A DNA stretch of 64,000 nucleotides from Viola odorata (Eukaryota; Streptophyta; Magnoliopsida; Malpighiales; Violaceae): the NCBI GenBank assembly GCA_963691705.1, contig OY829539.1:19266407-19330406 (forward strand). Reading direction: 5' to 3'. Positions 10,916 to 21,134 of the stretch are shown in pieces. Under the pieces are notes generated by a model. It had not been told where the DNA came from. It was given only the letters and a program-made list of their open reading frames with translations, and made no database searches. Every line of letters begins with the position of its first letter. The stretch's first letter is position 1. A program made the translations under genes and the position numbers.

Positions 10916-11338
10916 CAAAGCTTTTGGAACCGGACCGGATCGGCTAGTCCGACCGGTTTAATCGGGTTTTTTTAGGTTTTCTATCCGATTCAACTATCCG
11001 ACCGAAAATGCATATAAACCGGGTTGGACTGGTCGAATTGACCAGTTTTTACATAACCGGTGAACCAGCCGGTTCAATATCAACCCGGTTGGTTCAATGA
11101 AAAATGACAACGTTTTGAACCCAAAATCCAAAACGACGCCGTTTTGATTTTTAATTTTTTATTATTAATATTTTTTTAAATAAAAAAATGGAAATTTATA
11201 AACCGATCCAAAACGGCGCCGTTTTGGTCTGGCCGAAACGACGTCGTTTTTTTAAAATTTGATGGACCGGCCTATTACAAGCATGGGCCAGCCCATCAGA
11301 ATTTAAAAACTAGCCGGTTCAATCCTGTTAAATTATAA
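10916..11338. mobile_element. Second copy of the hAT MITE, right end missing
   Basis: It is colinear with 10034 to about 10400: the same TTTTGGAACCGGACCGG start, CAACCCGGTTGGTTCAATG, AAAACGGCGCCGTTTT (11210-11225), and AGCCGGTTCAATCCTGTTAAA. The last roughly 130 bp including the right TIR are absent, and the sequence runs into the ethylene-receptor fragment. Confidence 0.8.
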
Positions 11339-11396
11339 TTTTAATGATTTAATTAATACATCATCATTATTTTATATTTTTCTTGCCACTTCGAAC

Positions 11397-12290
11397 CATC
11401 TATTTCTGGCATTTGAAGATCCAAAAGAACTAGGCGATAAGAGTTCTCGGTGGAACTAAGAGCATGAAGGCACTCCAACCCGGATGAAACAGCAGTGACT
11501 TCACAACCTAACTTCTCAAGCAACTTCTTTGTTACCGTCCTGTTCACATCATCATCATCCGCAAGTATAGCACGAAGCCCTTTGAACTGAGAATTGGAAT
11601 ACCGTTGTTCCGAGGAAATTAAAGGAGCATATAACACTCGTCCATAAGATGGCCGTGTCTGAAATCTGAGAACACCAGTCATGCTTTGCGCGAAACCTTG
11701 AGAATTTGGAGACATCCAGATGTTGCCTTGCATTATCTACAGACCAAAAAATAACATAATCTTAATGTTGCCTATAATGTATCATATAATTGCACTGTGG
11801 GAAACTACATGACACTCTCAATAAGGGAAAAGATGGTTAATCCTTCCATCACACTCCAAAAAATCTCAGAAGAAAGGAACACACAAGCACGTAATCACAA
11901 ACACCAAAAGGGGAAACAAAAATTCAAGGAACAAGTTCACGTAGAGAGTGAATTTTCATGAATAGAACTAGCAGAACAAGGCTGTCAATGAAATAAGTTC
12001 ACACAGATCCAATTACAGGGAATGGTTCCAACATGATAAAAAGTTGAGGGGAAAAAGCATTGAATAGAAGGAAAAATCACTCTTCAATAAAATTTATGAC
12101 CATATCCAATGTAAAAAACTCTTTATGTACAAGAGATGTCTACCTAAACTCCAGCAACTACGAGCACAGACAAAATACATGCACAATCATGGAAAATATT
12201 GAAGCACTTACTTGCACAAGCTTTTTGTAAACATTGAAGCTCAGGCCTTCTTTGGGTTCATTGCTGTTTTGTCGCCTGCCAGAAGAATGA
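11397..12290 (-). pseudogene. Ethylene receptor (ETR2/EIN4-type) two-exon fragment
   Basis: Two minus-strand exons are visible. Exon a (about 12290-12212) encodes EPKEGLSFNVYKKLVQ, the end of the histidine-kinase-like ATPase region, and has donor GTAAGT. Exon b (11736-11397) begins [18 protein letters not shown] and continues into a receiver domain: [31 protein letters not shown] and phospho-acceptor motif [11 protein letters not shown]. Acceptor TGTAG is at 11737-11739 and the join LVQ/IMQGNIW is in frame. The protein then runs off family sequence at 11397, at a possible donor. All sensor, GAF and most kinase exons are missing. Subfamily-2 ethylene receptors act in the ER membrane as negative regulators of ethylene signalling; this is only a C-terminal remnant. 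Confidence 0.85.
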
Positions 12291-12350
12291 GATGTTGCGA
12301 TTTATCCATTGCACAATCTTGACGGCCCAACTCCATGTGGTTTTGTAAAC

Positions 12351-12698
12351 ATGACTAGTCTCAAACAACTCCAACTTTCCTAGAACAACTTCACCTCTAC
12401 CATACCCGATTGTCTTTACAGTCTTCTCGCGATCGAAATCCTTGATCTTTCCCATAATAACTTGCAAGGAGATCTCTCAAATGGGATCGGAAATCTCACT
12501 TCTCTTGTCCGGCTTCTTCTGTCAGACAATGGAATACATAGTGAGATACCCAACTCCACGGAAAGGCTCTGCAAGTTGAAGGAAATAGATGTGAGCACTA
12601 ACAAATTGGGTGGAGAGGTATCACAAGCTCTCGATAGGTTGTCGTCAGGTTGTGCTTCACATGGTTTAGAGTCCTTGAGCTTCGCTACTAATTCTTAG
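12351..12698 (+). pseudogene. LRR receptor-like protein fragment
   Basis: A plus-strand frame beginning MTSLKQLQLS encodes about five leucine-rich repeats typical of plant extracellular receptors (NNFTSTIPDCLYSL, IEILDLSHNNLQGDL, IGNLTSLVRLLLSDNGI, LCKLKEIDVSTNKLGGEV) and ends with CASHGLESLSF before a TAG at about 12696. A TAG stop near 12381 interrupts the first repeat. No signal peptide, transmembrane segment or kinase is present. The fragment is oriented opposite to the ethylene-receptor exon that starts only about 60 bp away, so the junction (about 12290-12350) is a rearrangement point. LRR receptor-like proteins sense ligands at the cell surface; this piece is non-functional. Confidence 0.85.
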
Positions 12699-12915
12699 AG
12701 ATGGATTCACATGCTACTGTTCATAAAATTAGATACATGAACACACACAACGATGTTCCAATGGTAAAGCACTGGTTTTCATAATTAAACCTCTTTGGCT
12801 AATTAATCAAACATTAATATAATATTTTGGAAAGGAATCCACATTTAGTCAGGGAACATTTGGTCCTTAAGATGGATTTATGTCAAATGGACCTTACTTT
12901 ACTTCAGCCAGAGTT

Positions 12916-13157
12916 TTCAGTTGAATCTAGTCAATTGAAGTAGATGGAGCCAAGTGGCAAGTAGTGCATATCAGCTTGACTTGCTACAATGCATCAAAGC
13001 ACACAAATAGAAGCAAGAACTAATAATATAAGGGTGTTCAGTTGAATCTAGTCAATTGAAGTAGATGGAGCCAAGTGGCAAGTAGTGCATATCAGCTTGA
13101 CTTGCTACAATGCATCAAAGCACACAAATAGAAGCAAGAACTAATAATATAAGGGTG
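12916..13157. repeat. 121-bp perfect tandem duplication
   Basis: The unit starting TTCAGTTGAATCTAGTCAAT at 12916 is repeated at 13037 with no differences that I can see through TAATATAAGGGTG. It is non-coding. Identity of the copies suggests a recent event. Confidence 0.95.
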
Positions 13158-13430
13158 TCACAGTCGTCTCTTTCATTCTATTTGTTCATTGTCCTAGTAC
13201 TTCTTCAATATTCTTAATCTAGGTTAAATGAATTCACAACTCCATAGTCCACAACTCTCTGTATGTAATACAATTCCTCTATGTCAAAACCTATAATAAG
13301 AGGACAAGGAGGAAATAAAGTCCGCATCTCGTTACCGTCGCCAGTGCCCTTAAAAGTTTAGATAAAGGTGTTGAAAGCAGTAGATTCTACTCTTAGTTTC
13401 TATGTTGATAGCAAAATGATGGGGTTTCTT

Positions 13431-16356
13431 TCATCTTGTAGCAGCCCTTGCACTCATGGACGTATGGTAGTTGGTGCTTCTCTATTTTCTGTAAGAGGTG
13501 TAAACATCATATTGACTAGCCTCATTAGGATCAGCTGTCGCCCCGAGTCCCAATCTCCCCGAGGCACTAGATCCAGGTTTCCGCTCCACACTTCCGTCAG
13601 CATAAGTCCCCGTCTCTGGATCGACTTGTAAGGTTGGGGGCGGAGGGATGTAAGCTCCTCCTTTACGGATAGGATGCTCTCTCTCATACTCATCATCATC
13701 TTCATCATTTGAGTGAGAATTCATTGGCCCCTCAGAAGGATTTACCTCTCCGATCTCCTTAAAATATTTCAAAAACTGTCTAGGATTTCTGATGGGGAAA
13801 TGTTTGATGGTGGTATCATAGTAGGGATGTCCAAAGGACTCAAAGGTGAGTAAGGTACACCGCTGCCTATCTGCATCTTTTTTACCATCCCGGGAATAAG
13901 TCCGGGTGGGAACAAAGGATAAGGTGACAGTTTCTCACCAATGTTAGCAGGAGTTGGTTGCACTAGATGTGGTGCAGTTGGTTGATTTGCTGCTGGAAGA
14001 GAAGAAATTATGGGGACAGACCCTGCAAAAGCACCTCTGAGAACTGGATTCGGTATGAATTGCTGGTTTCCTAAGGATGGTGAAACAGATGGTGGCAATT
14101 TCTTATCAGGATGCTCCTGATTTGTTATACTCTGCCCATCAGGCTGCCATTCTGAAGCATTATGACTTGTTGTTTGCTGTAGGAATCCTGCAACACCAAA
14201 GAAGTTGGTAACATTTATAGCTTGATATTGCATTCCCAATTTCCATGGAAGAAAAACAACGAGACCCCTCATGCAAAAACCCTGTTGGCAATAAAATGTT
14301 ATGAGTGTGTGAAAGAAGCTACCTGCAGCACCCATGGAATCTGCTAAACCACCAGATAACTCTTTCGGAGGCCCAGGAAAAAAAATTGATGGAGGTCCAC
14401 CAAGCATCTCACTCTCAAGTTTATATATGTCCAGGTCATAAACCTCCTTGGAGGCCCAGAACTGTAGAATTTTCTGCAAACATGACTGATTTTCATCCTT
14501 ATTTTGAGGCTTGTGGAAAATCCTTGCAAGCATCAAACCTAAAACTGGCTTAAAAGCAAGGGCCTCATTATCAAGGTCATGAGGGTTAACTCTCCTTTGC
14601 AAACTGCAGAGAATAAATAGCAACAAAGTTAACTGATACTGTTTTTAGTAAAATGTTTTGCGCACATATAGAGAGGTAGGATAGGTCATTGGATGAGGCA
14701 AAAATCATACCTGATCAAGAAGGGGACTGGAAATATAAAGAGCATCAAGAAGTTGCTGTTTGTGCTCTATTGTATTTTTTTTTGGCTAGGAAATCACAGG
14801 CCAAGGTTGATGTCAAAGAAAGAACATTGAAAGGAAGTATGCTAATAGACAGTCACAGTGAATACAAGACAATCAAAAGTCAATGACCAAATAACAAAAT
14901 GCAACAAATATAGCATATTTACGAGGGGAAAATAACTCGAATAAAAAAAACATGGAGAACCTCAAACACATTGCCTTAAAGATCTATAAAAAGTAACGTA
15001 ATGCAAGTTCTTGCCTCCTACACAGCTAGATGATCCCACATAAGCTATTTGGCAACAAGCACATTAAAGTAGAAGGTTAAGCTTAGTAAGAATAAAATAA
15101 AGCGCATCAAAGTGGGGAAACATCTCAATGGTGCTGAAGTATCATCAGACCCCAGTTTCCTCAACCAAGGTTAACATAAAGAACACAAAGTTGCAAGAAT
15201 AAGCTACATAGAAAAATAGATTCTCACAATGAAAACTGAAAAAACAAAAACAAACAAACAAAACTGAACGTGTCTTGACAATGAAGGAAGCATGTCATAA
15301 AGACATCTGACTCCATGAACTAAGAACAAAAAATAGAATAAGTAGAAAAGAAATAGCTGTAATGAGAGATTAAAGTGCAGGAACTCAAAATATAAATCAC
15401 TCCAAGTGCAAACAGCCAACGGTACTATGCAAGGAAGATACCTGTCAAAAAGGATGTCATTTGCAAGATATATAATATGCAGTTGCCTCTCAGGATCATC
15501 CAAGGAAAAACCCTGTCCCTTAGAGCCTCAACCAGAGCTGGTGCAAATCCACCTTTGCATGAACCAAAGCTTGGCACCTTTGATAGACTCCTTGGTGCCA
15601 TTGAGAGAACCTAGCACATTTCTCAGCTCCATGGAAACATCAGGAGGAAGTGAGCTGGGAGGACCTTTGAAGGACCTAAATGACGGGTCAAAATCAGGTC
15701 GAGGAAGAGCCCCAAAGTGCTGAGGGTGCTGATGGTGATCATAAAAAGGCGGAAAAGGAGGCTGATGCATCTGGGGTGCACCCAACATGGAAGCAGAAGG
15801 CCCAAGAGTTGCATTCATGGGGTTTGGAAGGGGTTGAATCATGGGCACAGAAGAGGGTGGAAAAGAACTATTGTAAGGGCCAGCGGGTGGGTGGTTGGAC
15901 AACCACATCTTGTAACGATAGTAGTTATGGCCCTCACCACCAAAGAGGAACGCATAACCAGGATTATCCTGCTGTTTTTCACGGATCATGACTTCAAATT
16001 CAGGACCATTCTTTGTGGTATATTCAACGAGCTTGTCTATACGCTTTTGCAGGTCAGGATCAGTGGGAGGTGGGGCAGGGGGTGGAGCAGAATCAAAGGG
16101 GGAATGAAAAGGTGAAGGAAGGAGATGAGGGGGCATCTGTGCACTGAAAGGAGGCGAAGGCTGCTGTGGATGAAGGTGAGGGTGGTGAGGGTAAGGGAAT
16201 TGTTGCATGGAAGGATGGGGGGAAGGCATGAAAGGGAACTGCTGATGTTGGTGTTGTTGTTGGGGATGGAATCCATATTGTTGTTGTTGTTGTGGTTGTT
16301 GCTGCTGCTGCTGCTGGATATGTCATCATGGCATAATCATGAGACTGTCGGTCCAT
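13431..16356 (-). pseudogene. CHERP-like SURP/CID splicing factor, unprocessed pseudogene
   Basis: Three minus-strand exons: 16356-15442, 14603-14323 and 14187-13431, with GT/AG borders and a coherent split codon (AG/T, Ser). The protein has a Gln/Pro-rich N-terminus, a SURP motif ([37 protein letters not shown]), Pro-rich linkers, a CID segment ([51 protein letters not shown]) and a C-terminal [11 protein letters not shown]...SGRLGLGA block. This family associates with U2 snRNP and the RNA polymerase II C-terminal domain in the nucleus. The copy is dead: one indel after MMTYP (about 16318), two compensating indels around GAKLWFMQR...FSLDDPE with an in-frame TGA between them, a missing T at about 13770, and CAG-to-TAG at 13482-13484 just before the natural TGA. 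Confidence 0.88.
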
Positions 16357-17133
16357 TATCAACTTCAGATGGCCACTTTACACATTACCAATGACATTCC
16401 TGCATGGTCCAATGAGAGAGAGTTAAAAATTATCACTGCAGGTATTCGCAACTCCATTTGTACACTTCCAAGAACCTAGAATATTATATAAGAGACTCTA
16501 CATGCACATATAGAACAAAAATCAATATTGACAAAGTTTTTCGCTCTGTCTGCCCCTGGATAATCATACGCTTGACTCGTATCTGGAAATGAGAAGAATG
16601 TATAAGCAAACAAGGATAAGCAATTGAAAAGAAGATAGCATAGGAGGATAAGCGTTCAATATATCATATTCGGGAAACAAGCCCATTGAAACAAAAAAAA
16701 AAAATACTAACAAACACTTCTTGTTCTTTCCTACATTTTTAGAGATCAATGATTTCCGGAACTAAAACAATGAACAAAAAGGTACAAACCTAAGATTGAT
16801 GGAGGCGTAGGTATGACACCTCTAGGTTTTCAACCAAAAATAGGTATTTTAACATGTAAAAGCAACAGAGCGTTGTTTGCTTCGATATAGCAATTCTACA
16901 GGCAGTCATAACAATGGCAGCAGTATTTAAGTTTGATATGAATGAAAGGTTGGCTTCTATCAAAATGCATTCATCAATCTCAATTAATTTCTAGTCTCAA
17001 AGCAAAACTTCCACCAGCAAGGCACATTCCAACGTTAAGAAGCACATTATGAGATGCAAGATATTTCCAATTAATATAACATCAAATCTACAAAAATGAG
17101 CTTTAAAATGGGGAAAACATGTGAACGGCCAAC
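16357..17133. other. Non-coding gap between CHERP-like and RecQ4-like pseudogenes
   Basis: I see no exon, repeat boundary or RNA gene here. The next expected RecQ4 exon (following ...CEKVAEKLQ) was looked for and not recognised. Confidence 0.5.
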
Positions 17134-18349
17134 CTGTAACTTTTCAGCAACTTTTTCACAGTCCATTCTGGAAAGACAATAAGTAATTTCACATTCGTCA
17201 AAATGGCTTTCTCTAATGAACTTATTGATATCATCCAAGCATTTCTTGGTCTTCGGGATCACAGAATACCTGTGACGTTTAAAATAAGTAATGACTTTAT
17301 ACAGAGGTATGAGGTTCATCGTTGATCAAGACTTACAACAGATTGTGCCGGTTAAAACTTTGCTGGAAAACTATGCAATCAACAAGTGCTAGGATCTCTT
17401 GTTGTTCAGTCCACTCCATGTTTGCGCTCAAGTAAGCGGCAGGTATGTTCGCCTATAGTCAGATCAAGAGGCCAAAAGGGGCATGCTTTAGAAAAGAAGT
17501 CTTAACCAAGGAAAAAGAACCACTTGATTTACTGAATACATAAAGTATACCTGCATGTAAGGGTGGGCATTCGGGTATTTCGAAAATACCCGAAATAAAA
17601 ATTTCGGATATGGGGATCCCAAAATAAAAATTTCTATTGGGATTCCGAAATACCAAAAATAAATCCTGAACCTGAAATTGTGTTTTTAGTACCCGAACCC
17701 GAATTTACGAAATTCAAATTTCGTCGAAATTAATTCGGGTATAAAATACCCGAAATTTCGAAATTCAAATCAAGAGCAATAAAAGCAACTTGCTCAATTC
17801 AAATCACAAAATTTGCAGCCACACAAGCCATGGTCACTCTAACTTCCACAATTAACAAAGATAGGTAAAGGTCAAAGTAAACCAAGGGCATCATGAACAA
17901 ACAAATAATCGAGAAATAAAGGTTTCAACTTTCTCAGTTCATAACGACCAAATCCCAAATTTCCATCAAACCCAACTCATATTTTCGTGAATTGAAAGGG
18001 ACCGTGTTAATATTATCATCAATCTGAAGAAGCAAAACCAGGAAAAGAAGCACAAAATCCAATCAATCCGACTGGCAAAAAAGAGAAATAACAATAAAAA
18101 TTAAAACCCATCTTCAAGGAGAGGAAAGGAAGGTTTACCAGGAGAAGATCGAGGAGGATGTGATCGGGGAGATGAGAGAGAACAGAGAAGTTGTGGAGGT
18201 GAAAGATTGGAGATCGATTTGGGGGTTAGGGTCGTGATGGGTGCTGGAGATGGTGAGGTGAGTTGGTGGCTGTGATTTTGGCTGAAGATGGATACTGGAC
18301 TAGAGAGAGACAGCGTGAGAGAGAGAGGTCGTGCGTACGTTTGTGTTTG

Positions 18350-19600
18350 GGGAAAATGCATTTTTTTTGCACTTGTCAAACAATTGATTGACTCTTTTGG
18401 CACCTCTATTTTTTTTTTTTTTTAAAAAGTATCTCTAAACAAACAAAACGTCACATTTGGTACCTCCGACTCACGCCGTCCAACAATCATAGGAAACTGC
18501 TGACGTGGCCTCTGCTCGCAGCACAAAGAAGAATCATACCACTAGACCAAATGCTCTTGATGTGTTACCATTGATTACTACCAATATTTATTGTATGCTT
18601 TTGATATTTGCTGGAAAAATATATTACTCCAAAATAATATAATTAAATTAAAAAATTAAAAAATGGAAAGAATCTACAAAAAAAAATTAATCTAAAAATC
18701 CAAAAAAGTTGTTCAAATTCCAAAAAAAATTAAAAATTCCAAAAAATGTACAAATTCCAAAAGAATTGTTAAAATTTCAAAAAAAATGTAAAAAATCTAT
18801 AAAAAATTATAAAATCCTGAAATTAATCTAAATTTTTACATTTTGGAATTTTTTACAGTTTTTAGAATTTTTAGAATAATTAAATTATTTTTGGAACTTT
18901 TACAATTATTTTTGGAAATTTAACATTTTTTTTAGAATTTGTATATTTTTTTTTTGGAATTTTTACATTTTTTTGAATTTTTAGATTAATTAAATTATTT
19001 TTGGAGTTTTTTAGAATTTTTACATTTTTTCTAAATTTTTAGATTAATTAAATTATTTTTGAATTTTTGAATTTTTTAAAAGATGAATATCGATTCACCA
19101 AATCGAAGAGAAGTGAGAGAGGCAGAGAAAGGTGGGGCGGTCTAGGGTTGAGAACTGAGGAAAGGGTGCGGCAATGGGAAGGGTTTTAGAGTAATAAATA
19201 TCGGTAGTAATCAATGATAATACATCAAGAGCATTTGGTCTAGTGGTATGATTCTCGCTTGTGCTGCGAGAGGTCCTGAGTTCGAATCTTGGATTTCCTT
19301 TAGTTGGAGAATGAAAAAGGCTAATATGAACGACGCGTCGTTCATGCCTAGTTTGAAACGACGTCGTTTCACACGTGGGGAAAGACCCAGATCAGACGCG
19401 ATGATATGACAGGCCACGTCAGCAGTTTCCTACATGGCATGCCACGTAGGACACTTAACGGTGATTATTGGACGACGTGAGTCGGAGGTACCAAATGTGA
19501 CGTTTTGTTTGTTTAGAGGTACCTTTTAAAGACAAAAAAAAGTGGAGGTGCCAAAAGAGTCAATCAATTGTTTGACAGGTGCCAAAAAATGCATTTTCCC
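18350..19600. mobile_element. Mutator-like element 1, 1251 bp, perfect 10-bp TSD
   Basis: TIRs start GGGAAAATGCATTTTTT on both sides and extend inward through GTACCTCCGACTCACG and CTGACGTGGCC. The TSD TTTGTGTTTG is perfect at 18340-18349 and 19601-19610. The right arm is longer: a roughly 160-bp block present there is missing from the left arm. The interior (about 18600-19080) is an AT-rich inverted repeat of TTTTTGGAATTTTTAC-like units. There is no transposase. Confidence 0.9.
19229..19298 (+). other. tRNA-Pro-derived sequence inside MULE TIR
   Basis: GCATTTGGTCTAGTGGTATG is the 5' half of plant tRNA-Pro. A CTCGC/GCGAG anticodon stem and a CTGAG-TTCGAAT-CTTGG T-arm follow. The anticodon loop is TTGTGCT, so the anticodon would read GTG rather than NGG, and the acceptor stem does not pair. 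The left TIR has an inverted, shorter copy at about 18513-18560. I take it as a captured tRNA relic, not a working tRNA gene. Confidence 0.6.
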
Positions 19601-19640
19601 TTTGTGTTTGTGGGAAGGAAGGAATAATGGAAAGTTGGAA

Positions 19641-20867
19641 GGGTTAATGCAAAAAATAGCACCTGCACTCGAATTGATTGACTAATTTAGCACTTGCACT
19701 ATTTTTTGCTTTTAAAAGGCACTCGCACTCAAAAGATTGTTCACATTTTGTACCTCATCCTAACGCCGTCCATCCAACTCCGTTATCTATCCGACGTGGC
19801 GTGACACGTCAAATGGCACATGTGTTTGTTGACGTACCATCTGACGTGGCATGCCACGTATGCTAAATTGAACCCATTTTTAAATATGGTTGGATCAAAA
19901 TTGGACCCATAGATCCTTGCCAAAACTACGTCGTTTGGGCAAGGATTATTACCAACCATTTTTCACACCCTCTTCCTCCTCCAATATCATAACCTTCTCC
20001 CTCCAATCCTTCCAATTCTTCATCGTCCCTTTATCAATACCCCCATAAATTGGAAAAACCTATCTAGAAAATTTAATAATTATCTTGTTATTTGGGGAAA
20101 GATTTCTTCTTTCCTCCCCAATCTTTTCCTTTTTCAGTAGTTCCTATCTCGGGCTCTTTTTATTCTTAGTCTTTTAGCCATGGAAACAACTGCAGAAGAG
20201 GAGGGCAAAGAGATGGTGGGGACAAGGAAGCAGAGCGCCGGCGCCGGCGCCGAAAGGATGGAGAGCGAGGCGGTGCGGATGTATAAGAGGATTTGAGAAA
20301 AATTTGGACTTGGGTTTTTGCTATTTTTTCAGTTTTCTGTGTTTTTCTCTTAGGTTTTGGATTTTGGATTTGGAGAGGGATTGTTTGTTGCTTGAACAAG
20401 GGACTTGTTTGATTGGTTGGATGAAGAGAAATTGAATGAGGGAGATTTGGATTTGGCAGAAAGATCCTTGAAATTGATTTTGCAGATTAGGCTACCTTTC
20501 TTCACTTGGATTTCATTTGAGAGGAAAGGTAAGAAAAATGGAGAGGAGATGATCGCGTGAAAAATGGAGAGGAAATGGTTGGTAATACGTAGTTTTGGCA
20601 AGGATCCACGGGTCCAATTTTGACCCGACCATATTTTAAAATGGGTTCAATTTAGCATACGTGGCATGCCACGTCAGCAAGCACACATGTGACATCTGAC
20701 ATGTCATGCCACGTCGGATAGATAACAGAGTTGGATGGACGACGTTAGGGTGAGGTACCAAATGTGAACAATCTTTTGAGTGCGAGTGCCTTTTAAAAAC
20801 AAAAAATAGTGCAGGTACCACATCAGTCAATCAATTCGAGTGCAGGTGCTATTTTTTGTATTAACCC
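19641..20867. mobile_element. Mutator-like element 2, 1227 bp, perfect 10-bp TSD, possible Pack-MULE
   Basis: TIRs begin GGGTTAATGCAAAAAATAG (left) and GGGTTAATACAAAAAATAG (right, inward) and stay similar for roughly 300 bp. The TSD AAAGTTGGAA is perfect at 19631-19640 and 20868-20877. The central 0.6 kb is not AT-rich like the first MULE: it has a pyrimidine-rich leader, an ATG at 20180 and GC-rich codons, resembling a captured first exon. Confidence 0.9.
20180..20296 (+). CDS. Small ORF in MULE 2, possible captured first exon (38 codons)
   Basis: METTAEEEGKEMVGTRKQSA is followed by a short Gly/Ala run and AERMESEAVRMYKRI before TGA. It is GC-rich in otherwise AT-rich DNA, has a pyrimidine-rich leader with TTTTTCAG upstream (about 20130-20138), and acidic-then-basic composition like the start of a plant nuclear or cytosolic protein. 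I do not recognise the family. The stop may be intronic in the parent gene. On the opposite strand a 77-codon frame overlaps it, which I consider a shadow. Confidence 0.25.
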   Translation: METTAEEEGKEMVGTRKQSAGAGAERMESEAVRMYKRI

Positions 20868-21134
20868 AAAGTTGGAAACTAACCCAATAAAGCAAGTATT
20901 TCAGAAAATCGAATATATTTTCCCAAAAACCATTTCAAACCCAAACCCGAAATAATTTCGGGTATTATATACCCAAACTCGAATTTTCTGATATCCGAAA
21001 TACTCGTACCGAAATTAAAAAAATTCGGGTCAGAAAATTCGGAATTCAGAAATTTCAAAAAATACCCACCCCTACCTGCATGAGATGCGTTATTTGATCT
21101 TGGATACAAGTGGTGAAATTACCAATGTAATAAC

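Larger units (their letters stand above)
17558..21074. mobile_element. hAT element, 3.5 kb, perfect 8-bp TSD, carrying two nested MULEs
   Basis: The ends are TAAGGGTGGGCAT on the left and, read inward, TAGGGGTGGGTAT on the right. The 8-bp TSD CCTGCATG is perfect at 17550-17557 and 21075-21082. Subterminal arms are rich in TACCCGAAA/TTTCGGGTA repeats. Without the two Mutator-like insertions the element is about 1 kb and has no transposase. Part of the interior (about 17800-18340, minus strand) looks like a host 5' leader: CT-rich, and ending at a possible donor GTAAACC near 18137. Confidence 0.92.
17134..21133 (-). pseudogene. RecQ4/BLM-like DNA helicase pseudogene, split by hAT element
   Basis: Minus-strand exon pieces in RecQ order. 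21133-21076 carries ITLVISPLV, a roughly 7-nt deletion, then QDQITHLMQ. 17452-17337 carries IPAAYLSANMEWTEQQEIL fused directly to ALVDCIVFQQSFNRHNL. 17269-17134 carries YSVIPKTKKCLDDINKFI and YCLSRMDCEKVAEKLQ, with good splice borders. In intact RecQ4 proteins well over 100 residues including the DExH box separate WTEQQEIL from the FxQSFNRPNL segment, so the middle exons were deleted and two exons fused. An hAT element (17558-21074) sits at the 3' border of the first exon and separates its donor. RecQ4 unwinds recombination intermediates in the nucleus; this copy cannot. Homology call is strong, the subtype less so. Confidence 0.82.

Noticed and set aside
7349..16825. Possible hAT element from TAGAGGTGTCAAAT (7349) to ATGACACCTCTA (about 16813)
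   Set aside because: The sequence next to the right motif lacks the GGGTC-rich subterminal repeats and the flanking 8-mers do not match, so the pairing is probably chance.
19229..19298. Functional tRNA gene
   Set aside because: The acceptor stem does not pair and the anticodon loop has changed from the tRNA-Pro parent, so it is described as a relic.
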